DNA from: Brevipalpus yothersi
Lineage: Eukaryota > Arthropoda > Arachnida > Trombidiformes > Tenuipalpidae
Length of the DNA: 64,000 bases
Direction of reading: 5' to 3'
NCBI GenBank assembly: GCA_003956705.1
Contig: QZCP01000346.1
Span: 1-64,000, forward strand
Shown: positions 8,047 through 19,400 of the stretch, piece by piece
Layout: every line of letters begins with the position of its first letter
How positions within the stretch are numbered: the stretch's first letter is position 1
Position numbers and translations under genes: made by a program
The notes under the pieces: model-generated
The model's database searches: none
Seen by the model: the letters and a program-made list of their open reading frames with translations, nothing else
Told to the model about the DNA's origin: nothing

Positions 8047-11000
8047 TTATGTCGTCTTTAGTTTCTCCGTTGTGATCATCTTCTCAGCTTTACTTGCTTT
8101 TGACCAGCGCAATATTCTCGAATAAGGTCCAGTAATGAGAATATGAAAAATGGGAGCCGATGCCAAAATACAGAGATACATTACGATGTAAGTGAATATC
8201 TGAATTGGATTGGGGGTTATAATGATGAATAAAAGTTGTATATTAGTCATTAAATTATCATAAATTGAAGCACAGTCAACTCACCTGTCCTGAGCTCAGG
8301 GGATCGATTGGTTTTTTAGCACCAGTATAGAAGCTGAGAATGATGATTGCATGAGAGAAATATGCAATTCTTGATACTCTCAAAAAAATTTGAAGCCAAT
8401 CGAGTGATCGTGCTTTTCTGGTAGCAACATTTGAACTTATTTTCCTGAAGTCAGGTCCAGAATCAGTATTTTTCCCGCAAATCTTGCTGAATATCATTTT
8501 TCTACCTTCATTGGCATCAGAAACTATCGTCCAAGTTAAATAGAATGCTAAAGTTAGATGTAATAGGGTTATGTAGATTGTACTAGTCAGAGCATTCGGT
8601 ATGTAACCATAAACGTTGAAGATGCTGCTGGAAAATGAACATATGATGAATAGAACTTTTGATATTGTAATGCATCTCTGAAGCCACTTCTGCGGAAAAA
8701 AACAAGATAAAATTGTTGATCTTATTATGAAAATAAAATAAATCAGCAGTTTCATCTTACCACAGGTATTTTTTGGTCAAATTTTTCTACCAAGAGCAAG
8801 GCCCAAAGAACTGCGTAAGCAAATAACCAGATATGGGTCGAAATTGACATGTAGTAGTCAGTTATGTAAGAATAGGCTTTTCTGAAAGAAAATAAAGAGT
8901 TAGCTCGAAGTTTCATGCGATTTTCTTCACATGAAAATCATGGAATGGAAAACCCTGTTCATAATCTCACCGTGGCTCAAATGGATATACTATGAATCCT
9001 GGTTGAATCTCGGATACATAGAAAATTGATGTTGAATAAAAAAATCCACCCAGCGAGATAGCCATCATGGTAACTTTAGCTCGTATTTTATCATGATGGT
9101 ACAAATAAATCAGAGAAACTGTCATCACAGAGAGATAAAATTCAGTCGATATGGACCACAGATGAGGAGCACACTGATACAAAAAAGGTAATAGTTATAC
9201 GAATGTGATGCGCTCAATATGGATAATATTTACCAATATATCTTTTCCAAATACGCTTTTTGTTTGTGTGATATGATGGAAGATATCCTTTTGACAATCT
9301 TCAGAAGGAATACCTGCCAAAACCAAGGATCCTGGCCCTGAGAAGAAGTATGATACCGTAATCTCAAGAAAAACTGTGGCAAGTGCTATTGGCTGTATTC
9401 TGGGAACGTAAAAATAAAATTTTTCAGTTGAAGCTTCTCAAACTAAATGAAATAGGAACATACAAAAGAAATCTTCTTATAATGATTGCCAAATATTCCA
9501 TGAGCCGAGTATTCTTATTTGTTTTCTGCCAAATTGCAATACCAGAAGAAAGGCCCCTGCAGAAAGAGAGCACAAAAAATAGTGAGCTTCTATCGTAAAC
9601 AGAAAGTAGAAACAATCTGACCCTAAAGCCATAAGCCCTTCGAAGTAATACGAATTTATCATCGGTTGAAGCAAAAAGTTTTGCCAAGCGCTCCTTAATC
9701 TGGTCATATTACCTGTGAATCATGAAAATTTCATCCCAGTTAGAAAAATGATAGTGAAAGTGTATTAATCTTCCAACAATCAGTTAGCTTACCAAACAAC
9801 GAGGGCATAAACAGAATGGGCCATACTCCAAGGTGCATGATGATCACCACTTGATAACTGAAAAGTCGTAATTTATCGATTCTTCTCCATCTAACCTCAT
9901 CATTTGTGGTGAACAGATCGATGAGATTATTTTTTGGTGAAAAACAATAATACAGAAAACCAAGATTCGAAATATTTTCCGGGCCTGAAGCCATAGTCAG
10001 AATATCTTGTACACCAGCCCAGAGTACCAATAAAACAATCATAATCATGAAAATACTGTGAATTTAATAGGTGATCATGAAATAATCTGAACTAATGAAT
10101 ATTGATTCACTTACAAAGCGATACAGTTTAATATTGAATGATTTACGATGTTGAAAGAGCTATTCTGTTCTTGGCACCTGCATTTTTCGATCTGTGTCCA
10201 ATTGGAATTTTGAATAGCTGAGATCAAGAGAAAAGCTTATCAGAGTTGATTAACTAAGTTAGTGGAAAGACCTTGGATTGAGCTCATCAATGAAAAATGA
10301 ATGTACGATATTCATAAAATCAAAAAATAAACATTGTACCATGTTGTATCATGTACCCTAGTACCAAATATTTTGATCAAAATAACTCACCAGCATCAAA
10401 AATTATGCTCAAGTCATTAGATGAGCAAGCTTGAGGCGTACATATTCCAATTTTCAATGTTAGACCTCGTCCAGGAACAAATTCGATAAAGTCAGATGAA
10501 ATTTGTTCCGTTTCTCGAGTTCGATTCACCAAAAATTCTTTCTTGAGAATGAACGATGCCACACAATAGTGTGTAGAAATCGGAAATCTAAAGGCCATAC
10601 ATTGATCAAAATTTCCAAAATCACTCAGTGTTCCTTTCTCAAAATTATCTGGGAACTGACCAGAAGATGATATCACTAACATATATTGGATAAAATGAAA
10701 ATAGGACATAATTAATGGTTAAAAGTAATGAAGTTTTCTTCTCATGATACTCAGAAAAAGCTTGAGGATACAATTGTAATCATCAAAATTTTTAATGAAA
10801 AAACACAAAATTTGAAAGACTAGGAAACATATCTGTGTTACTAACATTTTTGACTCCATTTTTTTCCTGTTGAATTACTATTTATTACGGATCTTAGCTT
10901 TTTGAAGCATTCATCGGACACTTGCTGAGGTTCCTTGTCACTTTTCACCACATAGTTCCAAAACAAATCCCCGAACTTTTCACGAACTTCGTGTATTCGA

Positions 11001-11086
11001 GATACTGAAACTTCATACAATACATCACTACTAGCAGAGACATTTCCACCAATAATTAGCGTTAGAAAGAATATAATGATGAACAT
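8047..11086 (-). CDS. NRF-6-like membrane acyltransferase, copy 1 (714 aa, 11 exons)
   Basis: Exons in order: 10846-11086, 10391-10675, 10115-10217, 9793-10055, 9601-9712, 9464-9556, 9234-9399, 8971-9173, 8761-8881, 8285-8689, 8047-8199; all GT-AG and phase-consistent, one intron only 44 nt. The protein starts with a signal peptide (MFIIIFFLTLIIGG), then a cysteine-containing NRF domain (SGQFPDNF, a conserved GICTPQACSS) to about residue 210, then the multi-pass acyltransferase-3 domain with DEVRWRR, FYFL-GLSSG and CAPHLWSISTEF. The family (nose resistant to fluoxetine) is linked in nematodes to lipid and drug transport in gut membranes; acyl-transfer chemistry is inferred from the fold. It is a tandem duplicate of the next gene with every intron at the same place. 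Confidence 0.9.
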
Positions 11087-11406
11087 ATTGATTAAAAATA
11101 AAATTGAGTGACATCAAATCGAATTTAAATTGATATCAACTAACAATTGTAAATTTTCTTAGGAGAAATTCAAAAATTTCGCCGAGAAATCGTGCCAAAA
11201 TATTTGTTCGACCAAGAACTTTATTTAAAACATGTCTTGACTAGCTTTCTCAAGGTATTGAGGAACAATAAGATTCATGAATAGCCCAGAATAGTGCTCA
11301 AAAATTTCCTGTACACATGAATCTCGTGACTAAGTTCTTCACAAGAAAGAAGAAAGAAATATTCTAGAATATGAATGCGTTTATGTTCCTCATTCAGCTA
11401 TTTTTT
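11087..11406. other. Spacer between the two NRF-6-like genes
   Basis: 320 bases holding the promoter side of copy 1 and the 3' flank of copy 2. TTTATT at 11220-11225 gives a minus-strand AATAAA about 185 bases after the copy 2 stop. No other signal seen. Confidence 0.4.
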
Positions 11407-14297
11407 TCAAGCTTCCTTCTTCGATAGCCTTTCCCTTGACTTAAGTTTTCGCAAAATTCTTGAATATGGTCCAGTAAACAATATATGGAAGATGGGAACC
11501 AAACCAAAGACACAGAGATATACCATAAAGTCTTTCCAAAGCTATTAAATGCAGAGTGAAGAGAGATTAAATGCAATTCATTTAAATAAGAAGAAGCACT
11601 ATAAATCGGAATATCTGTGAGAATTTTGGGTTCTCTCTTACCTTTCCCAAGCTCAAAATATCTAAAGGCTCTCTTGCTTGAGAATAGTGACGGAGAATGA
11701 TGATTGTGTGAGGAAAATAGGCAATTCTAGAGAATCTCAGAGCAATCTGAAGCAAATCAATCTTTCTTGTCCCAGGGTTTTTGGTGATTTCCGCTGAGAT
11801 TTGATTAATATTAGCATCATTATTATTCTTGTCTTGAGGTAGGTGTGTTGAACCTGATGATATTTGATTTTTCTTCTCAATCATTAGCATTTCTCTTCCT
11901 TCATCTGCCCACAGTGCAAATGTGAGACCAAGGAACATGACCAATGTTAAGTTGGAAATCAAAATGAAAACCATACTTCTCATGGGGTTCGGTTTGATTT
12001 CAAGTACATTGAAAATTCCCAAAGAATAGAGAGAAAGCACGAAGAGTAATACAAATATGGAGCTGGAGATTCTCAATATTTTCTAAATCAAAAGAGAAAA
12101 CCATTTAATTCATGGAAAAGTTTACCTATTTCTACCTTTTCGATTTTTTGATCAAGCTTTTCAATCATGAACATTGCATAAGTCACCGCACAAATGTATA
12201 TCCAAAGATGGGACAAAGTTGTTATGTAATAGTCCATAGAATACCGTAATGTAGGCCTGAATTGAATATCAATCAATAAATATTTTTTCCGTTAATCAAG
12301 AACTCACCCAAATTTATATGGATAGACAAGGAACCCAGGCTGAAGATTGAGTCGATAAAAAATGGATACTGTGTATGCAAATCCAATTATGGTCACAAAA
12401 CTTCCAATTAATCTTGCCAGAACTCTATGGTGATGATATAGATAGATCAAGAACACTGTCAGTATAAAGAGATGGAACTCTGTAGAGATGGACCATAGAT
12501 GAGGAGCACACTGTAATGCAAACCCCAAAAAGTAAAAGTCATTATAACGGTAAGCTTCTTACATCTACTTGAATGATAAATTACCATCAAATTTTTTCCC
12601 ATGATGCTTTTGATTTGTAAAATATGGTAAAAGAAACTCTTCTCACAAGCTTCTGATGGAGTTTCCATGAACACCAGAAAACCTGGGCCAGATATGAAGA
12701 GTGATGCAGTGATCTCAAAAAATATTGTCGCAATGACGATGGGCTGAATTCTGGAGTGGAAAATGATCCCTTCTCAGTCGGAATCACATATACACACTGT
12801 ATAAGTGGAAGACTTACATAAGAAATCTGGTTGTGATTATACCCAGATATTCAATAAGTTTAGTTTCTCTATTCGTTTTCCGCCAGATTGTAACTGCTGA
12901 GGAGAAGCCACTGTTATGAAGACAAGATGAATTTTGAAAAAATTCACACGATTTAGTTCTGAGAATTCTGACCCAAGACTCGTGAGTGCACCAAAGTAGT
13001 TTGTATTCAATATCGGTTGAGCCAGAGGATTTTGTGCAAATCTTATGAAGTCATCCCGGTTGGCTTTTCAATGAGAGAATTACAGTTTTTGGAATTATCC
13101 ATACATCAGATTTTCAACTTACTTATATTAGAAGGTGCAAATAGTATATGCCAGAACATGATGTGCATGATCAGTACAATCTGAAAGCTTATTACTCTGG
13201 TCAGATCGAGTTTTCTCCATCTAACTTCGTCGAAAGTGGAGAAAAGTTCGATAAAATTGTGTTTCGGTGAAAATATAGAGTGTAATAGTCCAGCAGCCTT
13301 TGACAAGCCAGATACTGTTATTCGAATGTCTTGTAAGCCAGCCAGAAGAACCAAGATGATCAGTGAACTGGTGAAAACCCTTCGAATTAATGAAAATTGA
13401 ATTAGAAATAATCGTAATTTAGTTCATTTCAAACTTACAAGGACATCATTTGAAGGAGAGAAAAGCTTCTCAATTGCGATAGAATATTTTTTCCTTCACA
13501 TCTAGAAGGATGACTTTGAATCCAATTAGAACTATTTAAAGCTGCAATGAAACGATTAAAGACATATTTTAGTCTATTATTTTCGATTTACAGTTATTTT
13601 CACCATGAAAATTCCTACATCGATTGTAAATCCTATCGATATCGAATGATGAGCACGCTTCGGGTACACAAATGCCAACTTTTAAAGTTAGCCCACCATT
13701 AAAATTGAATTCTACTATAGATGATGGATTTATGTCATTTTCGGGTTTTTGGATATTCATCAGCTCCAATTTTGGAACAAAATAAGCCATACAATAGCTT
13801 GATGGTATTGAAAATTTTGAATTCAAGCATCCATCATAATTTCCAAGATCTGTGAGCGTTCCATTGCGATAATTGTCAGGAAATTGACCAGCAAACGATT
13901 GAACTGATGTTCAGTTGAAAATAAGAATTAAAATTTCAGCATTTTGATGATTGCTGTGGTGAATACACCTATTTTATTTTATATCTTCTATTGATGGCTT
14001 ACTTTTGATTCCCCATGATTCTTTATCATTTGACTGGGACAAAGTTGTTCTCAATTCCTTCCAACACTCCGAAAATGTATTCTGGAGATTCACATCACTC
14101 GATTTTACATGATTCCAAAACACTTCACCAAAATTCAAACGGATATCCTTGAACACGGTGCTGGAAATTTCATACGTTGTGAAATCATTGATTTGCTGAC
14201 AAAATACACATATGAGAAGATTTGAGATGGAAAAAATGCACAAAGTGCATAGATAAAATGTTTGCATCATGGCATTATGACTGAATTCATCAAACAC
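11407..14297 (-). CDS. NRF-6-like membrane acyltransferase, copy 2 (up to 729 aa, 11 exons)
   Basis: Exons: 14003-14297, 13619-13903, 13439-13541, 13123-13379, 12973-13063, 12818-12910, 12585-12750, 12308-12510, 12136-12256, 11642-12082, 11407-11541. Six exons (285, 103, 93, 166, 203, 121 nt) have the same length as in copy 1. A second ATG nine codons in (MMQTFYLC) may be the true start of the signal peptide. NRF domain markers are AGQFPDNY and GICVPEACSS; the acyltransferase part has DEVRWRK and CAPHLWSISTEF. Exon 5 is 21 nt shorter than its partner: the residues equivalent to SDCFYFL, just before the family's SGF-like turn, are missing with the only donor that keeps frame (12971-12972). The cytoplasm-membrane role should be that of copy 1; the lost segment may alter it. 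Confidence 0.85.
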
Positions 14298-14983
14298 GAC
14301 ACATTGATTTGGAATGATCAGACTATTTTTCGACAGTGAGCATCTGAATGAATTGACTATTCAAGCAACTTCTAATATCTTATGAGTTCATAACGGTTAC
14401 TTAGAGGTTCACTCAACTGGAACTTTCAGTAGCTGGGAATCAAGGTTGAATGAATGTTCAGCTATTAATGTTTATTGTGCTTTCATTATTTTGATCAAAC
14501 TTTCCTGGACAACGTATTTCATTATAGTAATTCAAAATCTTATAATTAGTATAAACTGTCAACACGATATAAAACAATCTCAAATTAACTTTTCAATGCC
14601 TCACAATTTTACAAGCTTGTATCTTTCTAGACAATTGGTCATTATCAAAAGTGAAATGACGGTCAAAATTCCTAAAATTGATTTCTATCCGAGAATTTTC
14701 TCTCATTTGCTGGCTGATTCTTCCATATAAATTCTAAAAATTCAAGAGGCAAACAACTAGAAAAAGATGAAAATCACGAAATATTGGACAAAATTAGGCA
14801 ATTCATAAAATTATTATCATCTGTTTTGGTGTATTGATGTTTACCAACTGAATCAAGCCTGGACATTGTTCTTGATGGCTGGAACAATGTGTCATCATGT
14901 GTTTGTTGGGAATTTATCATTGTTGAGATGGTCATTGAATAACAGTAGTGAGTGTACAAAGGTGGATAAATTACACTGAATTA
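14298..14983. other. Divergent intergenic region (possible shared promoter)
   Basis: 686 bases between the NRF copy 2 start (-) and the MATH-BTB start (+). Holds an 8-bp inverted repeat CATTGTTC/GAACAATG at about 14864-14889 with a 10-nt loop starting TTGAT. A frame at 14446-14730 has no recognisable product. Confidence 0.4.
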
Positions 14984-16126
14984 ATGTCCCTGTCAATTGT
15001 TTCTCATCCAAATGATACAGAATTGATGATAGATATCAATGAATCTGGCATGAATACTTCACAATGTTGTACTCAATGTATACATGTGTGTTTTTCACAT
15101 ACATGGGAAATTCGAAATTACGAATGGTTCCTCATGAATCGTAATCGTCTTCGATCGAGCCAATTTTTGTGTACCGATGGTGAACATTCATGGTATCTTG
15201 TGTTATATTTGAAAGGTTCCAAAGAAGAGTACAGTGATTATTTATCCATCTATTTGTATTACAATTCTGGACCCAAAGGTGACCGATCAGTTCGCGCTTC
15301 ATACGAATTCTCGATTCTCGATAGTACCGGGAACACGGTTCACACACACCGTAGTAAAGAGGAAGGCTACACATTTCTACTGGGCAACAATCTGTGCAAT
15401 TGGGGTGTCCATAGATTTGTTAAATCTCGTGAGGTTCGTGAAAATTCGTGGATAACTGATGACCGATTAATACTCAAGTGTGATGTTGTCGAAATGCAGG
15501 AGAAAAATATTGTCAGTGAAATGAGTATGATCACATATCCGGAAGAAGGACTCGATTTGACCACTGGGTTTGCAGAATTTTTGATGAAAAGAGAATTCAC
15601 CGATCTGGTAATTGAAACTGGTGGAAAACGTTTGGATGCCCATAAGGTGATATTGTGTTCAGCGTCAAAAGTTTTCAAATCAATGTTCGAAACATGCAAT
15701 TATAATGAGAATAAGGAATCCAAAATACGTATCGATGATTTTGATTATGAAGTTGTACGAGCAATGGTCCAATTTTTGTATACCCAAAAAATTGATCGAA
15801 TTGAAATGTTTGCATCGGAATTGATTCTGATTGCTGACAAATATGACATTCAATATCTCAAGCGATACTGTGAGGCTTATCTGGTTGGACAAATAACTGC
15901 CGATAATGCTCTAAAACTATTGGCATTGGCTCAGCATACCAATTGTAGCCTATTGGAGGCTCGAAGTATCGGTTTTATTGCACAAAATGCTAAAGCTGTG
16001 TTCGCCAATCGAGATTGGACACAATTCAATTCACAGGATCCATCTTCCCATGTCCAGCAGATTGAGTCTTCGAGCCAGCCGATCGGATCCGATATAAAGC
16101 CGATAGATTTGCCACAATTTAAATGA
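14984..16126 (+). CDS. MATH-BTB (SPOP-like) cullin-3 adaptor, 380 aa
   Basis: ATG at 14984 to stop at 16124-16126 in one exon. Residues about 35-165 form a MATH/TRAF-type substrate-binding domain; about 205-310 form a BTB/POZ domain with the typical sequence FTDLVIETGGK followed by LDAHKVILCSASKVF; the rest is a BACK-like helical tail. Proteins of this type recruit substrates to CUL3 ubiquitin ligases. No intron is seen, unlike all neighbours except the receptor-like gene at 56661, which suits a retroposed or expanded family member. An AATAAA run (16149-16156) follows 23 bases after the stop. The open frame continues upstream of the chosen ATG, but with no other ATG in it. Confidence 0.85.
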   Translation: MSLSIVSHPNDTELMIDINESGMNTSQCCTQCIHVCFSHTWEIRNYEWFLMNRNRLRSSQFLCTDGEHSWYLVLYLKGSKEEYSDYLSIYLYYNSGPKGDRSVRASYEFSILDSTGNTVHTHRSKEEGYTFLLGNNLCNWGVHRFVKSREVRENSWITDDRLILKCDVVEMQEKNIVSEMSMITYPEEGLDLTTGFAEFLMKREFTDLVIETGGKRLDAHKVILCSASKVFKSMFETCNYNENKESKIRIDDFDYEVVRAMVQFLYTQKIDRIEMFASELILIADKYDIQYLKRYCEAYLVGQITADNALKLLALAQHTNCSLLEARSIGFIAQNAKAVFANRDWTQFNSQDPSSHVQQIESSSQPIGSDIKPIDLPQFK

Positions 16127-16456
16127 GCATGATAAAAAGTTTGAGGAAATAAATAAAAATGTAAATAATCTTCCACCCAATAATATTTTTGTTTTATCTA
16201 ATTTTTTCATCTAAAAATCATCTACATTCATCTTATATAGTTCATTTGAAAGTTTAATAAGGTACGGGAGAAATAATATCTAGACAGAAGTTCCCTTGTC
16301 CAATCATACTCAAATGGACTCATCAATACTAAACATTTTAATGCTCAATATCCTATGATGTTTATTCTCTCTCTCTCTCTGTCTCTCTGTCTGTCTCTAT
16401 TGGAATGAAGAAAAAATCGTCAATCAACTGTGTACAAGCATCCTGAAAATATTGCT
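16127..16456. other. Convergent 3' flanks of MATH-BTB and FAS genes
   Basis: Contains the plus-strand AATAAA of the MATH-BTB gene (16149-16156), a minus-strand AATAAA (TTTATT at 16360-16365) about 95 bases after the synthase stop, and a (CT)n run at 16366-16400. Confidence 0.5.
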
Positions 16457-19400
16457 TCATTCATCGAAAAATTCGTTAACTTTACTCGTGATTTGGTCAA
16501 GGTTTTCACTGATGAAATCATTATGATCACCATCAAAGAAGAACTGTACTCCAATCTGTAGGAAAATACCGAAGGAATGATCCATTTCTTAGCGGATAAG
16601 AATTGATTGAGATCGAAAGATACTTACACTGGTGTTATTTTGAGTAATTGTAAGCTCTTGACTTCCATTTTTTGCTCTCAGATGGATTACTTTGCAATTT
16701 TCGGGGTCTTTTGAATCATATTTCAAAATTAAGCGAAATTTTTGCTGCCACATCTCATGGATTTTTGTTAATGTTTCTGCTTGAGATGGCTCCACTCCAC
16801 TGAGAATCAAATGTCTTTTGGCAACATTGAAACGCTCTGTTTTTGAGGAGGCATACTTGATTTCCTCATCGAATTGAGAACTTTCAATCTTGAAGCGTTT
16901 CATGCTAGATTTGATGAATTCTTGCTCTTGAACTTCGTCTGAATCAGATGAAGTTGAATCGTATCCAAAATTTTCTGCTATTGACTTCCTGATTGAAATT
17001 GGGTCAGAATCGAGAAGAACCAATTTAGTGACTCTTGGACCTGATTTTCGTTCTTCAAGTTGTCTCACTATTTCTCGAGCTAGAACACCACCATATGAAT
17101 ATCCAATCAAATAAATCTGTGAACTACTTGTCAATCCAACAATTTGATCCACATAGACACTGGCAACATCTTCAAATGTGGTTAATTGTGCTAGGTCATA
17201 GGTCCAATTTAAGCCAATTACTGGTTGTTTTAATCGTTCAAACAAGCCACTGAAAGATTGATAATGTCCTTGCACTGGTGGAAAAGCGAATATTGGATCT
17301 CCAGAGCAATTATTCAATATTGTTGTTGGTTTTTCTGGTAGAAATTGAGAATCCTCATTCATATCAAATTCTGTAAGTTTCAGTTTTGCTCGCACAATCT
17401 CATTGGAATCAAATTTTTTAGAGAGTGCAATCAGTTCACAGATTTTCATCTGTCGAACTTCTTTGGGTGTAATTGAAACATTGAAATTTCGATCCATTGT
17501 TTGCTGTAATTCTATAGCCATCAAAGAATCTATCCCCAGGTCTCCGAGAGTGATTTGTGGATCCAGAGCATATATATCTTTGATTCCAAGAATATGGCAA
17601 ATAGATTTGATTATATCTCCAGAAGATTCCAGTTTTATTCCTTCACTCCTCACCATACTCAGAACCGTTGAATTTGGATAGTTTAGAACTCGCTCTAAAG
17701 TGATGAGAGAAAAGTGAAGTCGCTGTGCTACAGTTCCCCTAACCGATTGAACATTTGTGCCCATCTTTTCGACCACAAATCCAACATCTCCAACGAAGCC
17801 CCACTGAACGGAAAGTCCATGTAATCCATCTCTTCTTCGCCTTTCACAAACACTTTCCATATAGCAGTTTGCGAGTCCATAATTAGATTGGCCAGGATTT
17901 CCTCGAGCACAAGCGATCGAAGAGAAAACAACAAAATAATCCAAGGATGGACACATCTCACGGCTAAGTTTGTCCATATTATGTGTGATATTAACTTTTG
18001 AAACACATACTTTGGTGAATGTCTCCTCAGTTTGATCCACAAAAAGTGCATCGCTCAATACAAGAGCTGAATTGAAGATACCTCCAACTTGAAGGGGCAA
18101 AGATGTAAATAGTTCACGAGCACCTTCCTCGGTGGTAAGATCATGAGTTGAGATCACTGAATTGACATCATTCTCAGCAAGCCTATCAAGACAGTATTGG
18201 TGATATGAAGTTTTAGGACCACTGCGTGAGTTGATCACTATATTTTTGGCTCCATTGAACCCCATCCATAGAGCAATCTCGAGACCTAAGCCTCCGAATC
18301 CACCGATAATGATGTAAACTTTGTGAGAATCAAATTTGATCACATTCAAAGCTGAAGTTGGTAGAGGCTTGTCGATATCTTCTGGATCCTTGACTTTGAT
18401 CACAATTTTACCCATATGTTTACCTGAGGCCATGAAACGAAAGGCATCTTCCGCTCTATCCATCTCAAACAATGTGGTAGGTAGAGGTTTAATGACTCCA
18501 CTTTTGATTAGCTCGGAAATGAGCTCCACTAACTGCTCCTTTTGGGAATAAGCTACGAACATTTCATCTGGACTTAGATTAAAAAACGAATCTAACATAA
18601 CGCCATAGAATGATCGACCTTCATCCAATAGACCAAGCTCAATTGGAGTGTTCTTGAATCCATCGTATTTTCCTATTTCAATGAATCTACCTCCTGATGC
18701 AAGGCACCGGATACTAGCTTGTAGTTTATCACCAGCTAATGAGTTGAGGACAATGTCCACTCCTCTGCCCCCTGTTTCACGTAAGATCATCTCCTCAAAA
18801 GATGTGTCTCTCGAATTACCGATATTTGCTTCTGTCAATTGCGGAAATTTATCAAGTATAAACTTCCGCTTCTCTGGTGTTCCAACAGTCGTGTAGACTA
18901 TACAATTGTAGCTCAAACACAGGTGAATAGCGGCAATTCCGACACCTCCGCTTCCAGCATGAATGAGAACAGTTTCATTTCGCTTGAGATTGCCTCTCAT
19001 GATGAGACCATATATTGCTGTTCCATAAACTGCAGGAACGGTTGCAGCTTCTTCAAGGGACCAGTGTTGTGGAATAGGCCATACAAAATCATTTGGACCA
19101 AGTGAGATCTGACTGGCCATCGCTCCAGAAGGGATCATCCCCATAACACGGTTTCCATTTTCATCATAACCAGCAAATTCCAAACCTGAACATTTAAGAA
19201 TTTTTGACTAGATTAAAAATGATTAAACTAAGGGAGCCAATATGGAATGATCGAATCTCAATGATACTTTTTTTGAATGAATCATATATAACAAAATAAT
19301 GTACATACCTATCTTGACTGACATTGAATCTTCATTGATTTTTTGAGCATTTGGAGCAAATATCAAAGGCAATCGTCCTGAGGATAGCATTATATCCCTG

